Shown here: one piece after another, positions 48,798 to 57,755 of the stretch | How positions within the stretch are numbered: the first letter of the stretch is position 1 | Layout: each line of letters starts with the position of its first letter | Assembly: GCF_029625335.1 (NCBI RefSeq) | Contig: NZ_CP121111.1 | Location: forward strand, 1,984,001-2,048,000 | Direction: 5' to 3' | Origin: Flavobacterium nitratireducens | GTDB lineage: Bacteria > Bacteroidota > Bacteroidia > Flavobacteriales > Flavobacteriaceae | Length of the DNA: 64,000 bases | Notes under the pieces: model-generated | The model's database searches: none | What the model saw: only the letters and a program-made list of their open reading frames with translations | What the model was told of the DNA's origin: nothing | Program-made: the position numbers and the translations under genes

Positions 48798-48830
48798 AAT
48801 AGCCGTGTCAATTGCACGGCTATTTTTTTT
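48798..48830 (+). terminator. ATPase operon terminator
   Basis: ATAGCCGTG-TCAATTG-CACGGCTAT hairpin followed by T8. Confidence 0.9.
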
Positions 48831-48933
48831 GTGCCAACTGTTTATAAAAAGAATAGAATCGATACTTTCCTACGCTGATTAAACCAAAGATTTAGTTATT
48901 TTTGTTTTACGAAATGTATTAAGACAGTATACT

Positions 48934-50409
48934 TTGGGGTTATATAAAAAACTTTTTCAACAAACGGCTATTTACGGACTCGCAACGGTTGTCCCAAGGA
49001 TGTTTAGCTTCCTGTTAGTGCCATTATATACTGACTTGCTTCCCAAAGACGAATACGGAAAAGTAACCATCATATTCGCATGGATGATTTTCTTCAATGT
49101 GATTTTGGCTTATGGTATGGAAACGGCTTTCTTTCGTTTTTTTAATAAGGAAGAAGACAAACAATCGGTGGTGGAAACTTCAATGGTTTCTATTTTCTGG
49201 ACTACTATTGTTTTTTTAGTTACAGCACTTTTATTTAGAACTACCTTAGCCGAATGGTCTGGGATTGATTCACAATACATTACTTATTCTATTTGGATTT
49301 TAGTATTGGATGCCTTAGTAATTATTCCATTTTCCAAGTTAAGAGCACTGCAAAGACCTATTATGTATGCAGTCATTAAAATTGGGAATGTCTTAGTGAA
49401 TTTATTACTTAGTATTCTATTTTTGATTTATTTGCCCAAATTATCAGAGCATAATCCAACAGGATTAGTGAGTTCCTTTTATATCGAAAACTTTCAGGTA
49501 GGCTATATCTTTTTGGCAAATATAATTGCTAGTTTGTTAACTTTTGTGGTACTTTCACCCGATTATGTTTTCTTAAGATGGAAAATTGATTTTAGCTTAT
49601 GGCGAAAAATGATGGTCTATGGTTTGCCAATTCTGTTTGCAGGAATAGCCTTTGCCGTTAACGAACAATTTGATAAAATTCTATTGTCTAAATTACTACC
49701 GAAAGCTATAGCTGATGACGAAGTAGGCGTGTATTCGGCTTGTTATAAGTTGGGCTTGTTTATGGTGTTGTACCGTACGGCATATACGCTCGGAATTGAA
49801 CCTTTCTTTTTTAGTCACGCTTCCGAAAAAAATGCGCCACAAACCTATGCCATGGTAACCAAATATTTTGTGATATTCGGTTCTTTTATCATGTTAAGCG
49901 TAATTGTTTTTGCCGATTTATTTAAAATGATCATGATTCGTGACGAATCCTATTGGGTAGCCATGAAAGTAGTACCATTGATTATTTTGGCTAATTTCTG
50001 TTTGGGAATTTACACCAATCTTTCGGTTTGGTATAAGTTAATTGACAAAACCTATGTTGGGGCTTATATTTCAATTGTTGGAGCGATCATCACTTTAGTT
50101 TTAAATTTTCTATTAATTCCAAAGATGAGTTATATGGGTTCGGCAGTGGCTACGTTAGCAGCTTATGGAAGCATGATGCTTATTTCGTATTATTTAGGGA
50201 ATAAATATTATCCTATTCCGTATGATTTCAAAAAAATAGGCGCTTATTTAGGTACCTCTGTTTTATTTTCGGTGATTTCATTTTATGGTTTCAGAGAAAA
50301 TTATTTTGTTGGAATCACTTTATTACTTTTGTTTCTCTATTTTATTTACCACAATGAGAAAGCTACTTTGATGGGTATTATTAAAACAAAAAGCAATCCG
50401 CGAGTATAA
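48934..50409 (+). CDS. Oligosaccharide flippase (Wzx-type, MOP superfamily)
   Basis: 491-aa membrane protein with about 13-14 hydrophobic helices. The TTG start gives MGLYKKLFQQTAIYGLATVV, then PRMFSFLLVPLYTDLL. It matches polysaccharide-biosynthesis/Wzx flippases that move lipid-linked glycans across the inner membrane. It is followed 30 bp later by dut and then by a sugar nucleotidyltransferase. Confidence 0.88.
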   Translation: MGLYKKLFQQTAIYGLATVVPRMFSFLLVPLYTDLLPKDEYGKVTIIFAWMIFFNVILAYGMETAFFRFFNKEEDKQSVVETSMVSIFWTTIVFLVTALLFRTTLAEWSGIDSQYITYSIWILVLDALVIIPFSKLRALQRPIMYAVIKIGNVLVNLLLSILFLIYLPKLSEHNPTGLVSSFYIENFQVGYIFLANIIASLLTFVVLSPDYVFLRWKIDFSLWRKMMVYGLPILFAGIAFAVNEQFDKILLSKLLPKAIADDEVGVYSACYKLGLFMVLYRTAYTLGIEPFFFSHASEKNAPQTYAMVTKYFVIFGSFIMLSVIVFADLFKMIMIRDESYWVAMKVVPLIILANFCLGIYTNLSVWYKLIDKTYVGAYISIVGAIITLVLNFLLIPKMSYMGSAVATLAAYGSMMLISYYLGNKYYPIPYDFKKIGAYLGTSVLFSVISFYGFRENYFVGITLLLLFLYFIYHNEKATLMGIIKTKSNPRV

Positions 50410-50439
50410 GCGGTTTTTGCCTTTATAACCAAATTTACA

Positions 50440-50874
50440 ATGAAAATAAAAATCATCAATAAATCACAACACGCCTTGCCTAATTATGAAACTATAGCTT
50501 CGGCAGGCATGGACTTAAGAGCTAATTTAACCGAATCAATTGTTTTGCAACCCCTAGAAAGAGCCATAGTAAAAACCGGTCTTTTTATCGAATTGCCAAT
50601 AGGTTATGAAGCACAAGTGCGTCCAAGAAGCGGACTGGCTTTTAAAAACGGAATTACGGTTTTAAATAGTCCTGGTACAATTGATGCGGATTACCGAGGC
50701 GAAATTGGTGTGATTTTAGTGAATTTATCGAATCAAGCTTTTGAAATTCAAAACGGCGAACGCATTGCTCAATTGATCATTGCAAAACATGAACGTGCCG
50801 AATGGGAAGAAGTAACTGAATTGACTGAAACGTCTAGAGGAGCAGGAGGTTTTGGGAGTACTGGGGTGAAGTAA
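50440..50874 (+). CDS. dut: dUTP diphosphatase
   Basis: Hydrolyses dUTP to dUMP, supplying dTMP synthesis and preventing uracil misincorporation. It is 144 aa with all five trimeric dUTPase motifs: [38 protein letters not shown] and [10 protein letters not shown] at the C terminus. Confidence 0.97.
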   Translation: MKIKIINKSQHALPNYETIASAGMDLRANLTESIVLQPLERAIVKTGLFIELPIGYEAQVRPRSGLAFKNGITVLNSPGTIDADYRGEIGVILVNLSNQAFEIQNGERIAQLIIAKHERAEWEEVTELTETSRGAGGFGSTGVK

Positions 50875-50951
50875 GTAATCAGTATTCAGAATTTTAGTTT
50901 TCAGTCGCAGTTATAATACAATCTGAAATATTTTAATAACGTTTAAATAAA

Positions 50952-51055
50952 AACCCACGTTAATCCGTTTAATCCGTGGGTTAAATTAATAAAAAAATCC
51001 TTCGTGAACTTTGCGAATCATCCTGAGCTTGTCGAAGGAATTCGCGAACTTTGCT
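50952..51055. repeat. Intergenic repeats (CCTGAGCTTGTCGAAGG and AACCCACG types)
   Basis: AACCCACG...CGTGGGTT inverted repeat enclosing two AATCCG units (50952-50982). The block TCATCCTGAGCTTGTCGAAG is at 51018-51037 and is a known dispersed bacterial intergenic motif. A direct repeat CGTGAACTTTGC / CGCGAACTTTGC flanks it (51004-51015, 51043-51054). Confidence 0.55.
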
Positions 51056-51078
51056 TTTAAATAACCAACTTAAGAACA

Positions 51079-52089
51079 ATGAAAATAATCGTCCCTATGG
51101 CGGGTAGAGGTTCCCGACTTCGCCCTCATACATTAACCATTCCTAAACCACTCATTCCAGTGGCTGGGAAACCAATCGTTCATCGATTGGTAGAAGATAT
51201 CGCGGCTGTTTTAAATCAGGAAATTGAAGAGGTAGCCTTTATTATTCATGAAAGCTTTGGCGAAAAAGTAGAGCAAGACTTAATTGCTATTGCTCAAAAA
51301 TTAGGTGCAAGAGGCACTATCTATTATCAAAATGAAGCTCTAGGAACAGGACATGCTATTATGTGTGCTAAAGATTCGCTGTCAGGTCCAGCCGTAATTG
51401 CTTATGCAGATACCTTGATTAGAGCCGATTTTGAATTAGATCCAACAGCTGATGCTGTAATTTGGGTGAAACAAATTGAAAACCCAGAAGCTTTTGGTGT
51501 TGTCAAATTGAATGCTAATAATGAAATCATTGAATTGGTTGAAAAACCAAAAGAATTCGTTAGTGATTTGGCAGTTATTGGTATTTATTATTTCAAAGAC
51601 ATCGCTATCCTAAAACAAGAATTGCAAAATGTTTTAGATAACAACATTCAGAATGGAGGTGAATACCAAATTAATGATGGTATCAAAAATATGATGGCGA
51701 ATGGGAAAGTTTTCAAAACAGGTGAAGTAAGTGCCTGGATGGATTGCGGTAATAAAAATGTAACTGTTGAAACCAATTCGAGAATGTTAGCTTTCCTTGC
51801 AGAAGACAAAGAAAGTTTGGTTTCTTCTAAAGTGAAAATGGAAAACTCTACTATCATAGAACCTTGTTTTATTGGGGATGATGTAGTTTTAATCAACGCT
51901 ACCGTAGGGCCTAACGTTTCTTTAGGTAACGGTTGCCATGTTATAGACAGTAGTATCAAAAATAGTTTGGTTCAAACACATGCGCATATTAAAAATGCCA
52001 ATTTAGACAACGCAATGATTGGAAATCACGCTAGTTTTGATGGCAATTTTACAAGTATTAGTATTGGAGATTATTCGGTTTTAGAATAA
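51079..52089 (+). CDS. Sugar-phosphate nucleotidyltransferase with left-handed beta-helix tail
   Basis: 336-aa enzyme activating a sugar-1-phosphate (glucose- or mannose-1-P type). The N-terminal signature is VPMAGRGSRLRPHTLTIPKP, then GTGHAIMCA and the acidic AYADTLIRADFEL. The C-terminal part (about 245-336) has hexapeptide-type repeats (IEPCFIGDDVVLINATVGPN). Exact sugar unknown; the flippase context points to surface glycan precursors. Confidence 0.88.
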   Translation: MKIIVPMAGRGSRLRPHTLTIPKPLIPVAGKPIVHRLVEDIAAVLNQEIEEVAFIIHESFGEKVEQDLIAIAQKLGARGTIYYQNEALGTGHAIMCAKDSLSGPAVIAYADTLIRADFELDPTADAVIWVKQIENPEAFGVVKLNANNEIIELVEKPKEFVSDLAVIGIYYFKDIAILKQELQNVLDNNIQNGGEYQINDGIKNMMANGKVFKTGEVSAWMDCGNKNVTVETNSRMLAFLAEDKESLVSSKVKMENSTIIEPCFIGDDVVLINATVGPNVSLGNGCHVIDSSIKNSLVQTHAHIKNANLDNAMIGNHASFDGNFTSISIGDYSVLE

Positions 52090-52109
52090 TTTTTAATAGC
52101 AGATAAACG

Positions 52110-52160
52110 TTTTACCATTAAGGAGTTGAATTTTATGTTTTAATTTCTTAATGGTAAAAT
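52110..52160. repeat. ACCATTAAG/CTTAATGGT intergenic hairpin, copy 3
   Basis: TTTTACCATTAAG and CTTAATGGTAAAAT, about 25 bp apart; same family as the copies at 30631 and 33425. Confidence 0.6.
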
Positions 52161-52192
52161 TATTTAAGTACTTTGAAGTCTTTTAGCTAAAA

Positions 52193-53541
52193 ATGAAAAA
52201 AGGAATTTTTTTGGGATAATGGTTGTTTTGCTTTGCAATCCAGATTTGTCTTGGTCTCAAACCGAGCCGGATGCCATTAAACTGGAAGAAAATAAATTTC
52301 AAGAATATTTTTATGAAGCCTTAAAGCAAAAAGCCATCGAGAATTACGATAAAGCCATCGTAGCACTTGAACGCTGTTTGAAATTAGATGCTAATAATGC
52401 TACCATTTATCATGAATTAGGTAAAAATTATTTCGCTCAAAAAGACTATAAAAACGCCTATGCTTCTTTTGAAAAAGCAAATACCATTGATCCTAAAAAC
52501 AAATGGTTTTTAATAGGAATGTATGATATAGATTATGCTACCAAAAATTATGCAGATGCTGTAAAAGTAATCGAAAAGCTAATTCCCTTTGATGCAAAGT
52601 TCAAAGAAGATCTAACTTCTTTATACATGAATACGGGCGAATTTGATAAAGCCTTGTTGCTTATCAATGAATTAAACGAAACCGTTGGTAAATCAGAAAG
52701 AAGGGAAAATTACAAACTTCAAATTCTTTCCCAAGGCAAACATCAAGATACAGAAATTACAAACCTAGTTGAGCAAATTAATAAATATCCAAAGCTTGAA
52801 GAAAATTATATTGCGCTGATTTATCTGTATTCTAAAAAAGACAATTTAGAAAAAGTGCTGGAAACAGCCCGAAAACTGGAAAAGGAAATTCCAAATTCGG
52901 AGTGGGCACAAGTGAGTTTATTCAAAAATTATTTAGTGGCTAACGAAAGTGATAAGGCTGTAAAAGCCATGAATATTGTTTTAGGCAGCACTAAAATTGA
53001 CAGTAAAATAAAGCATCGTATTTTTAATGAGTTTTTAATTTATGTGAATACCCATCCTGAATTGACTCCCGATTTAGACAAAGCAATTGCCTATTTTGAG
53101 GAAGACAGTAGTGTGAATGTAGGTAAAGAAATAGGCAAATATTACCACACTAAAAAGCAATGGGATAAGGCCGAAAAATATTATCAAATAGGACTTTCTA
53201 AAACAGCAACACCCGATATAGAATCCAGTTTGTTACTCTTAGAAGTCTATACGCAATTAGAAAAATATGATAAAATGGCTAAGGTTGCTGGCGATATGGT
53301 AGAGTTGTATCCAGTGCAACCACAATTTTATTATTATGCAGGATTAGCTAATAATCAACTAAAGCAATATAAAAAAGCAAAAGAAATGCTTGAAACAGGC
53401 ATGGATTATGTAGTAGAGGATATTACATTGGAAATTAATTATAATATTCAGTTAGGAGAAGCCTACAACGGTTTGGGGGATAACTATAAAAAAGCAGTAT
53501 ATTTTTCAAAAGCCGAAGCATTATTAAAAAAACAAAAGTAA
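52193..53541 (+). CDS. TPR-repeat secreted protein, start frame broken by T7 run
   Basis: The uninterrupted frame begins at the ATG at 52219, but this falls inside a signal peptide. An ATG at 52193 reads MKKGIF and meets a stop after a T7 run (52206-52212). One more T gives MKKGIFFGIMVVLLCNPDLS followed by WSQTEP, a complete signal peptide and 449 aa in total. The rest is TPR helices (NYDKAIVALERCLKLDANNA; DYKNAYASFEKANTIDPKN). Periplasmic or envelope scaffold of unknown partner. The DUF4292 lipoprotein gene follows after 1 bp. Confidence 0.85.
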
Positions 53542-53542
53542 A

Positions 53543-54319
53543 ATGAAAAAAGTCTTAGCATTTGCAATAATTAGTATCATGGTTTCATGTAAGCCCAAAG
53601 CTATCGTGGCAGCTACAAACGTTGCAGAACCAGTTGATTATATGAAGTCAAGCAAAATAATCAATAATCATTACAACAATAAAATTGATTTTTCGACCTT
53701 ATATATTAAAGCTAACGCACGTTATACTGATGATAAACAAGCTCAAAATATAAATGCTGAAATCCGAATTAAAAAAGACCAACAAATTTTAGTTAGTATT
53801 CGTTTTCTGGGAATTACAATGGCTAAAGCTTCCATAACACCTACTTCGGTTAGTTATTACGAAAAAATAAAAGGCACTTATTTTGAAGGCGATTTTACTA
53901 CATTGAGTCAGTGGTTAGGAACAGATTTAGATTATTCTAAAATTCAAAATATGTTAGTGGGTGAAGCTTTAGACGATTTGAATAAAGGAAAATACACCGA
54001 AATATTAGTGGATAATTTGTACCGTTTAGATGATGCTAAAAGCGAGAACACTAAGAAAACCTATTATTTTAATGTCACTGATTTTACCATCAATAAACAA
54101 GAAGTTTCTCAGCCAACTGAAAATAGAAATATCCAAATTTCATATCCCGAAAGAGTGGCATATAAAGAAGCTAATTTACCAGCCAGTATAGCCATTAAAA
54201 CACTACAACCTAAAGGCAATTCAGAAATTAATTTGAATTATAATTCGGTTTCATTTAATGAAGAACTTTCTTTTCCATATAGTGTGCCAGATGGTTACAA
54301 AAGAATAATAATTAAGTAA
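53543..54319 (+). CDS. DUF4292 lipoprotein
   Basis: 258-aa lipoprotein with signal MKKVLAFAIISIMVSCKPK and lipobox Cys at about 16. The DUF4292 body (about 60-258) has a LolA/LolB-like beta-sandwich feel: RIKKDQQILVSIRFLGITMA and YFEGDFTTLSQWLG. It lies in an operon between the TPR protein and an EnvC-like protein. A role in outer-membrane lipoprotein or LPS handling is inference. Confidence 0.85.
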   Translation: MKKVLAFAIISIMVSCKPKAIVAATNVAEPVDYMKSSKIINNHYNNKIDFSTLYIKANARYTDDKQAQNINAEIRIKKDQQILVSIRFLGITMAKASITPTSVSYYEKIKGTYFEGDFTTLSQWLGTDLDYSKIQNMLVGEALDDLNKGKYTEILVDNLYRLDDAKSENTKKTYYFNVTDFTINKQEVSQPTENRNIQISYPERVAYKEANLPASIAIKTLQPKGNSEINLNYNSVSFNEELSFPYSVPDGYKRIIIK

Positions 54320-54343
54320 ATTTGCAAAAAGAAAATTTTTAAG

Positions 54344-55675
54344 ATGCCAAAATATTTCCTTAGCCTGTTATTTGTATGCTTGACTTCTGTGATGTGGAGC
54401 CAAACGCAGCAAGAAAAGTTAGAACAACGTAAAGCGCAAATTCAAAAAGAAATTCGAGAGAACGAAAAGATGTTGAAAAACGTTAAATCGAAGGAAAAAT
54501 CGGCGATGAATGTTTATTTGATTCAAAAAAACAAAATCAAGCTGAAAGAGAATTTGATTAATACAACCGAAAAGCAAAAACGACTTTTGGCGGATGATAT
54601 GTATCGCAATCAGCTTCAAATAAATAAGTTGAATAGAGAGTTGAATGCGCTTAAAGAAGATTATGCAAAAAAAATTGTCAATTCGTATAAAAGTCGCTCA
54701 GAACAAAGTAGAGCAATGTTTATTCTTTCTTCCGAGAATTTTTTGCAAGCCTATAAAAGAGCACAATATTTAAAACAATATACCAGTTTTAGAAAATCAC
54801 AAGGAGAGGAAATTTATGCTAAATCAACAGAATTAGTGAAGTATAATGAAAAATTAAAACTTCAAAAAATTGAGAAGCAAAAATTAATTGCCGAAAATGA
54901 AAAGGAAAGACAATCGTTGTTGAAAGAAAAACAAGAGCAGGAAAAATTAGTGAACCAAATCAAGAAAGATAAAAACCGAATTGTTTCTGAAATTCGAAAA
55001 AAACAAAGAGAGTCTAAAACTATTGATGCTCAAATTAATCGTTTAATTCGTGAAGCTATTGCCGAAGCCAACAGAAAAGCGGCTGCTGAACGCGCTAAAG
55101 CAGCAGCTTTAGCTGCTGCCGAAAAATCAAAAGCATCGACTACTAAGGGTTCGTCTAAAGAAAAGAGTTCTGCAAAAGAAGAGAAAGAAGTAAGAGAAAC
55201 AGTTTCCAGAGGACCTGTATCTTCTTCAAGAATCGAAATGACTCCTGAAGATAAATTAATTGCGGATAATTTTAGAGCTAACCGAGGAAAATTGCCTTGG
55301 CCAGTAGAAAAAGGATTTATTTCTTTAGGTTATGGAGATCAGCCGCATCCAATTTACAATACTTTGGTTGTACATAACAGTGGAGTGGAAATTACTACTA
55401 ATGATGGAGCTAATGCTCGTGCCGTTTTTGGTGGAGAAGTAGCCAGTGTAATGGTATTATCTCCAGTAAACAAAGCGGTAATGATTCAACATGGAGATTA
55501 TTTTACGATTTATCAAAACCTAAGTTCTGTTAATGTAAGTAAAGGAGATAAGGTAAGTACGAAACAAAGTTTGGGTAGAATCCGTACCAGTGGAGATACC
55601 GGTAAAACTGTAATTAAGTTTTTATTGTTGCAAAATACAACTTATATGAATCCTCAAGGTTGGTTAGCGAATTAA
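54344..55675 (+). CDS. EnvC-like murein hydrolase activator (M23-fold)
   Basis: 443-aa periplasmic protein. Signal peptide MPKYFLSLLFVCLTSVMWSQ, a long coiled coil (about 22-250, very rich in K, E, Q), an Ala/Ser/Lys linker, then a C-terminal LytM/M23 domain (about 305-443). The domain has GVEITTNDGANARAVFGGEV but lacks an obvious HxxxD zinc pair, having HNSGVEI and VIKFLLLQN where catalytic His would be. This matches degenerate EnvC-type activators of amidases. Last gene of the TPR-DUF4292-EnvC operon. Confidence 0.88.
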   Translation: MPKYFLSLLFVCLTSVMWSQTQQEKLEQRKAQIQKEIRENEKMLKNVKSKEKSAMNVYLIQKNKIKLKENLINTTEKQKRLLADDMYRNQLQINKLNRELNALKEDYAKKIVNSYKSRSEQSRAMFILSSENFLQAYKRAQYLKQYTSFRKSQGEEIYAKSTELVKYNEKLKLQKIEKQKLIAENEKERQSLLKEKQEQEKLVNQIKKDKNRIVSEIRKKQRESKTIDAQINRLIREAIAEANRKAAAERAKAAALAAAEKSKASTTKGSSKEKSSAKEEKEVRETVSRGPVSSSRIEMTPEDKLIADNFRANRGKLPWPVEKGFISLGYGDQPHPIYNTLVVHNSGVEITTNDGANARAVFGGEVASVMVLSPVNKAVMIQHGDYFTIYQNLSSVNVSKGDKVSTKQSLGRIRTSGDTGKTVIKFLLLQNTTYMNPQGWLAN

Positions 55676-55690
55676 GCAAAATATAAAAGT

Positions 55691-55720
55691 AAAAAGCGAA
55701 TCAAATGATTCGCTTTTTTT
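55691..55720. terminator. Terminator after the EnvC-like gene
   Basis: AAAAAGCGAATCA-AA-TGATTCGCTTTTTTT hairpin; also positioned for the convergent transglutaminase gene. Confidence 0.85.
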
Positions 55721-55748
55721 ATGTTTAGAAATGGAGTTTATTGAAAAA

Positions 55749-56681
55749 TTACTGCTGTTGTTGTTCGGCGTGATTTAACTGTAATTCAAATTCAACAGAA
55801 TTTTTTTCTAATTCTACATCATTAATACCTTCAAAGTGACGGCCATCTTCGTAGCCAATGGAAACACACACAGAGAGTGTTTGTTTAGAAAATCCTTTGA
55901 ATGTTCCTTTTACAGGAGTACAATCTTTAAAATTCATTCCAACAGATAATTTGACATGGTTATCCATCGTCCAAATATTGTTAGTAGGATCAATACCAAG
56001 CCAACCCTGTTTTGGGGTGTAAATTTCTACCCAGGCATGGGTTGCTCCTTCGCCTCGAAGTCCGCTTTCGTTTGGACAAATATATCCGCTTACATATCTT
56101 GAGGGGATACCAGCGGTTCTTAATAGTTGTAAAAGAACATGAGCAAAATCTTGGTATACGCCTTTTCGATGACCTAAAATTTCATCTACTGTTGTTTCAA
56201 TATTTGTGATGCCTTTGGTATACGTAAAATGATTGAAAATATATTGGCTACAATCAAAAGCAATAGCAATAATGGATTTGTTTTCGTAATTTATTTCCTT
56301 TAATATGGCATTTATCTCCTCTTGTTTTTTGATAGTTTCCGGTGTACAAAGGCGTAACAAATAAATATCGTTATGCAAATTCAAATCACAAACCTTAGTG
56401 TCGTCAAGTTCAGGAATTTTGAGCGAATGATTCACTCGCACTAGCATTCGGGATTCTATAGTCATTTCGGTATGTGCCTCCAGGATATTAAAATTCCCCA
56501 CTTTGTTACCATGATAATCATTAGTAAAAGATACATTTGGGTCATTAGAAATTAAAAGGGAGTATTGAAGAACGTCTTGATTTTCAAAATTATGAGGAAA
56601 CAAGCGTACCTCATTGATGCTTTCTTTGATAGGAAAATTGTATTTGTATTTGGTAATATGTATTATGTTGAAAACAGCCAT
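55749..56681 (-). CDS. Transglutaminase-like protein with altered catalytic Cys
   Basis: 310-aa protein of the bacterial transglutaminase-like family (N-terminal beta domain plus papain-like core). The core reads GHRKGVYQDFAHVLLQLLR, where relatives have GVCQDFAH, so the nucleophile Cys is Tyr (codon at 56154-56156). The His and Asp are present in GEGATHAWVEIY and GIDPTNN. If the base is correct, the enzyme should be inactive. Its ATG overlaps the truncated ATP-grasp frame upstream. Normally an ATP-grasp gene and an alpha-E (DUF403) gene precede it; here the latter is missing. Confidence 0.85.
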   Translation of the reverse strand: MAVFNIIHITKYKYNFPIKESINEVRLFPHNFENQDVLQYSLLISNDPNVSFTNDYHGNKVGNFNILEAHTEMTIESRMLVRVNHSLKIPELDDTKVCDLNLHNDIYLLRLCTPETIKKQEEINAILKEINYENKSIIAIAFDCSQYIFNHFTYTKGITNIETTVDEILGHRKGVYQDFAHVLLQLLRTAGIPSRYVSGYICPNESGLRGEGATHAWVEIYTPKQGWLGIDPTNNIWTMDNHVKLSVGMNFKDCTPVKGTFKGFSKQTLSVCVSIGYEDGRHFEGINDVELEKNSVEFELQLNHAEQQQQ

Positions 56682-57484
56682 TCATATACACTTTATGATT
56701 GTTTACCACTAGGTCGCGACCTTCCACAAGCGGAATTCCCATTTGTCTAGCCAGAAAGGTATGTTCGTAATAAGCCGAATTGTATACCCCTGGAGTAAGC
56801 AAAACAACATTGGGGTTTGAAATGCTTCTTGGCGAAAGCGAAACTAAAATATTATGGAAAATCATCGGATAATTGGCTACCATGCTCACATTATTTGCCC
56901 GAAACATTTCTGGGAAAATACGTTTGGTAATCTCACTATTTTCCAACATATAACTTACACCACTAGGACATCTTAAATTGTCTTCTAGAACATAAAATTC
57001 GCCTTTTTCACCTCTTATTAAATCGATTCCAGCAATATGAACATGAATATCATGAGGCACTTTGATACCGTGTACCTCTGGAATATAATGCGGACAAGAA
57101 GCAATTAATGAAGCAGGCATGATTCCTTCCTTTATAATTAGTTGTTCGTTGTAAATGTCCTCTAAGAATAAATTCAAGGCTTTTAAGCGTTGTGCAATTC
57201 CAGTTTCAACTTCGATCCATTCATTTTTGGTAATAATCCTAGGAATAATGTCAAAAGGAAAAATTCTTTCGATTCCTTGGTTATCATCACTATAGACTGT
57301 GAAGGTGATACCTTGGTTTTATAAAAATATCCGAAGCCTGTTTCTGTTTTACATTAAGTTTGTCAATAGTTAGACTTTCTAATGTTTGTAATACTTGTTT
57401 GTAAGCATCTCTTACGCCCTCTTTAGAAAACATTTCATCCCATCCTTTTGGGCTTAATTTAGGTGTTAAATTTACCATCTGCAA
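56682..57484 (-). pseudogene. Circularly permuted ATP-grasp type 2 protein, frameshifted and truncated
   Basis: Remnant of a DUF404/DUF407-type ATP-grasp peptide-ligase-like protein (usually about 480 aa) that pairs with alpha-E and transglutaminase genes. The start MQMVNLTPKLSPKGWDEMF at 57484 runs to ASDIFIK, where an extra base (G pair 57315-57316, plus strand) shifts the frame. Removing it gives IKQGITFTVYSDDNQGIERI and continues through HVHIAGIDLIRGEKG and VLEDNLRCPSGVSYMLEN. The homology stops abruptly after NNHKVYM at about 56690, next to the transglutaminase ATG, so the C-terminal half is gone. Confidence 0.75.
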
Positions 57485-57755
57485 TTATTGAAAAATTAAT
57501 AAAAGCTAAATTTCATTAAAAATATTTTAGTCTTTAGGCTGATTTAATAATTTTTAAGATAAGTAATTTAAAATAGGTTATGAATAATGTAATTTATATA
57601 ACATTCTTTTTTTGTCAATATGTTTTTTGATAAATACTGTTTTTAACACATTTTTTTTTAAAATTTCTCAATCAACAATTGACACAGAATACCTTTACTA
57701 GTCTATTTGGATGAAAAATATACTAGTAAAAATTAGAAGTAGGGATTATTGTTTT

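Noticed and set aside
54419-54619. 66-aa minus-strand ORF
   Set aside because: Complement of the coiled-coil coding region of the EnvC-like gene; no independent support.
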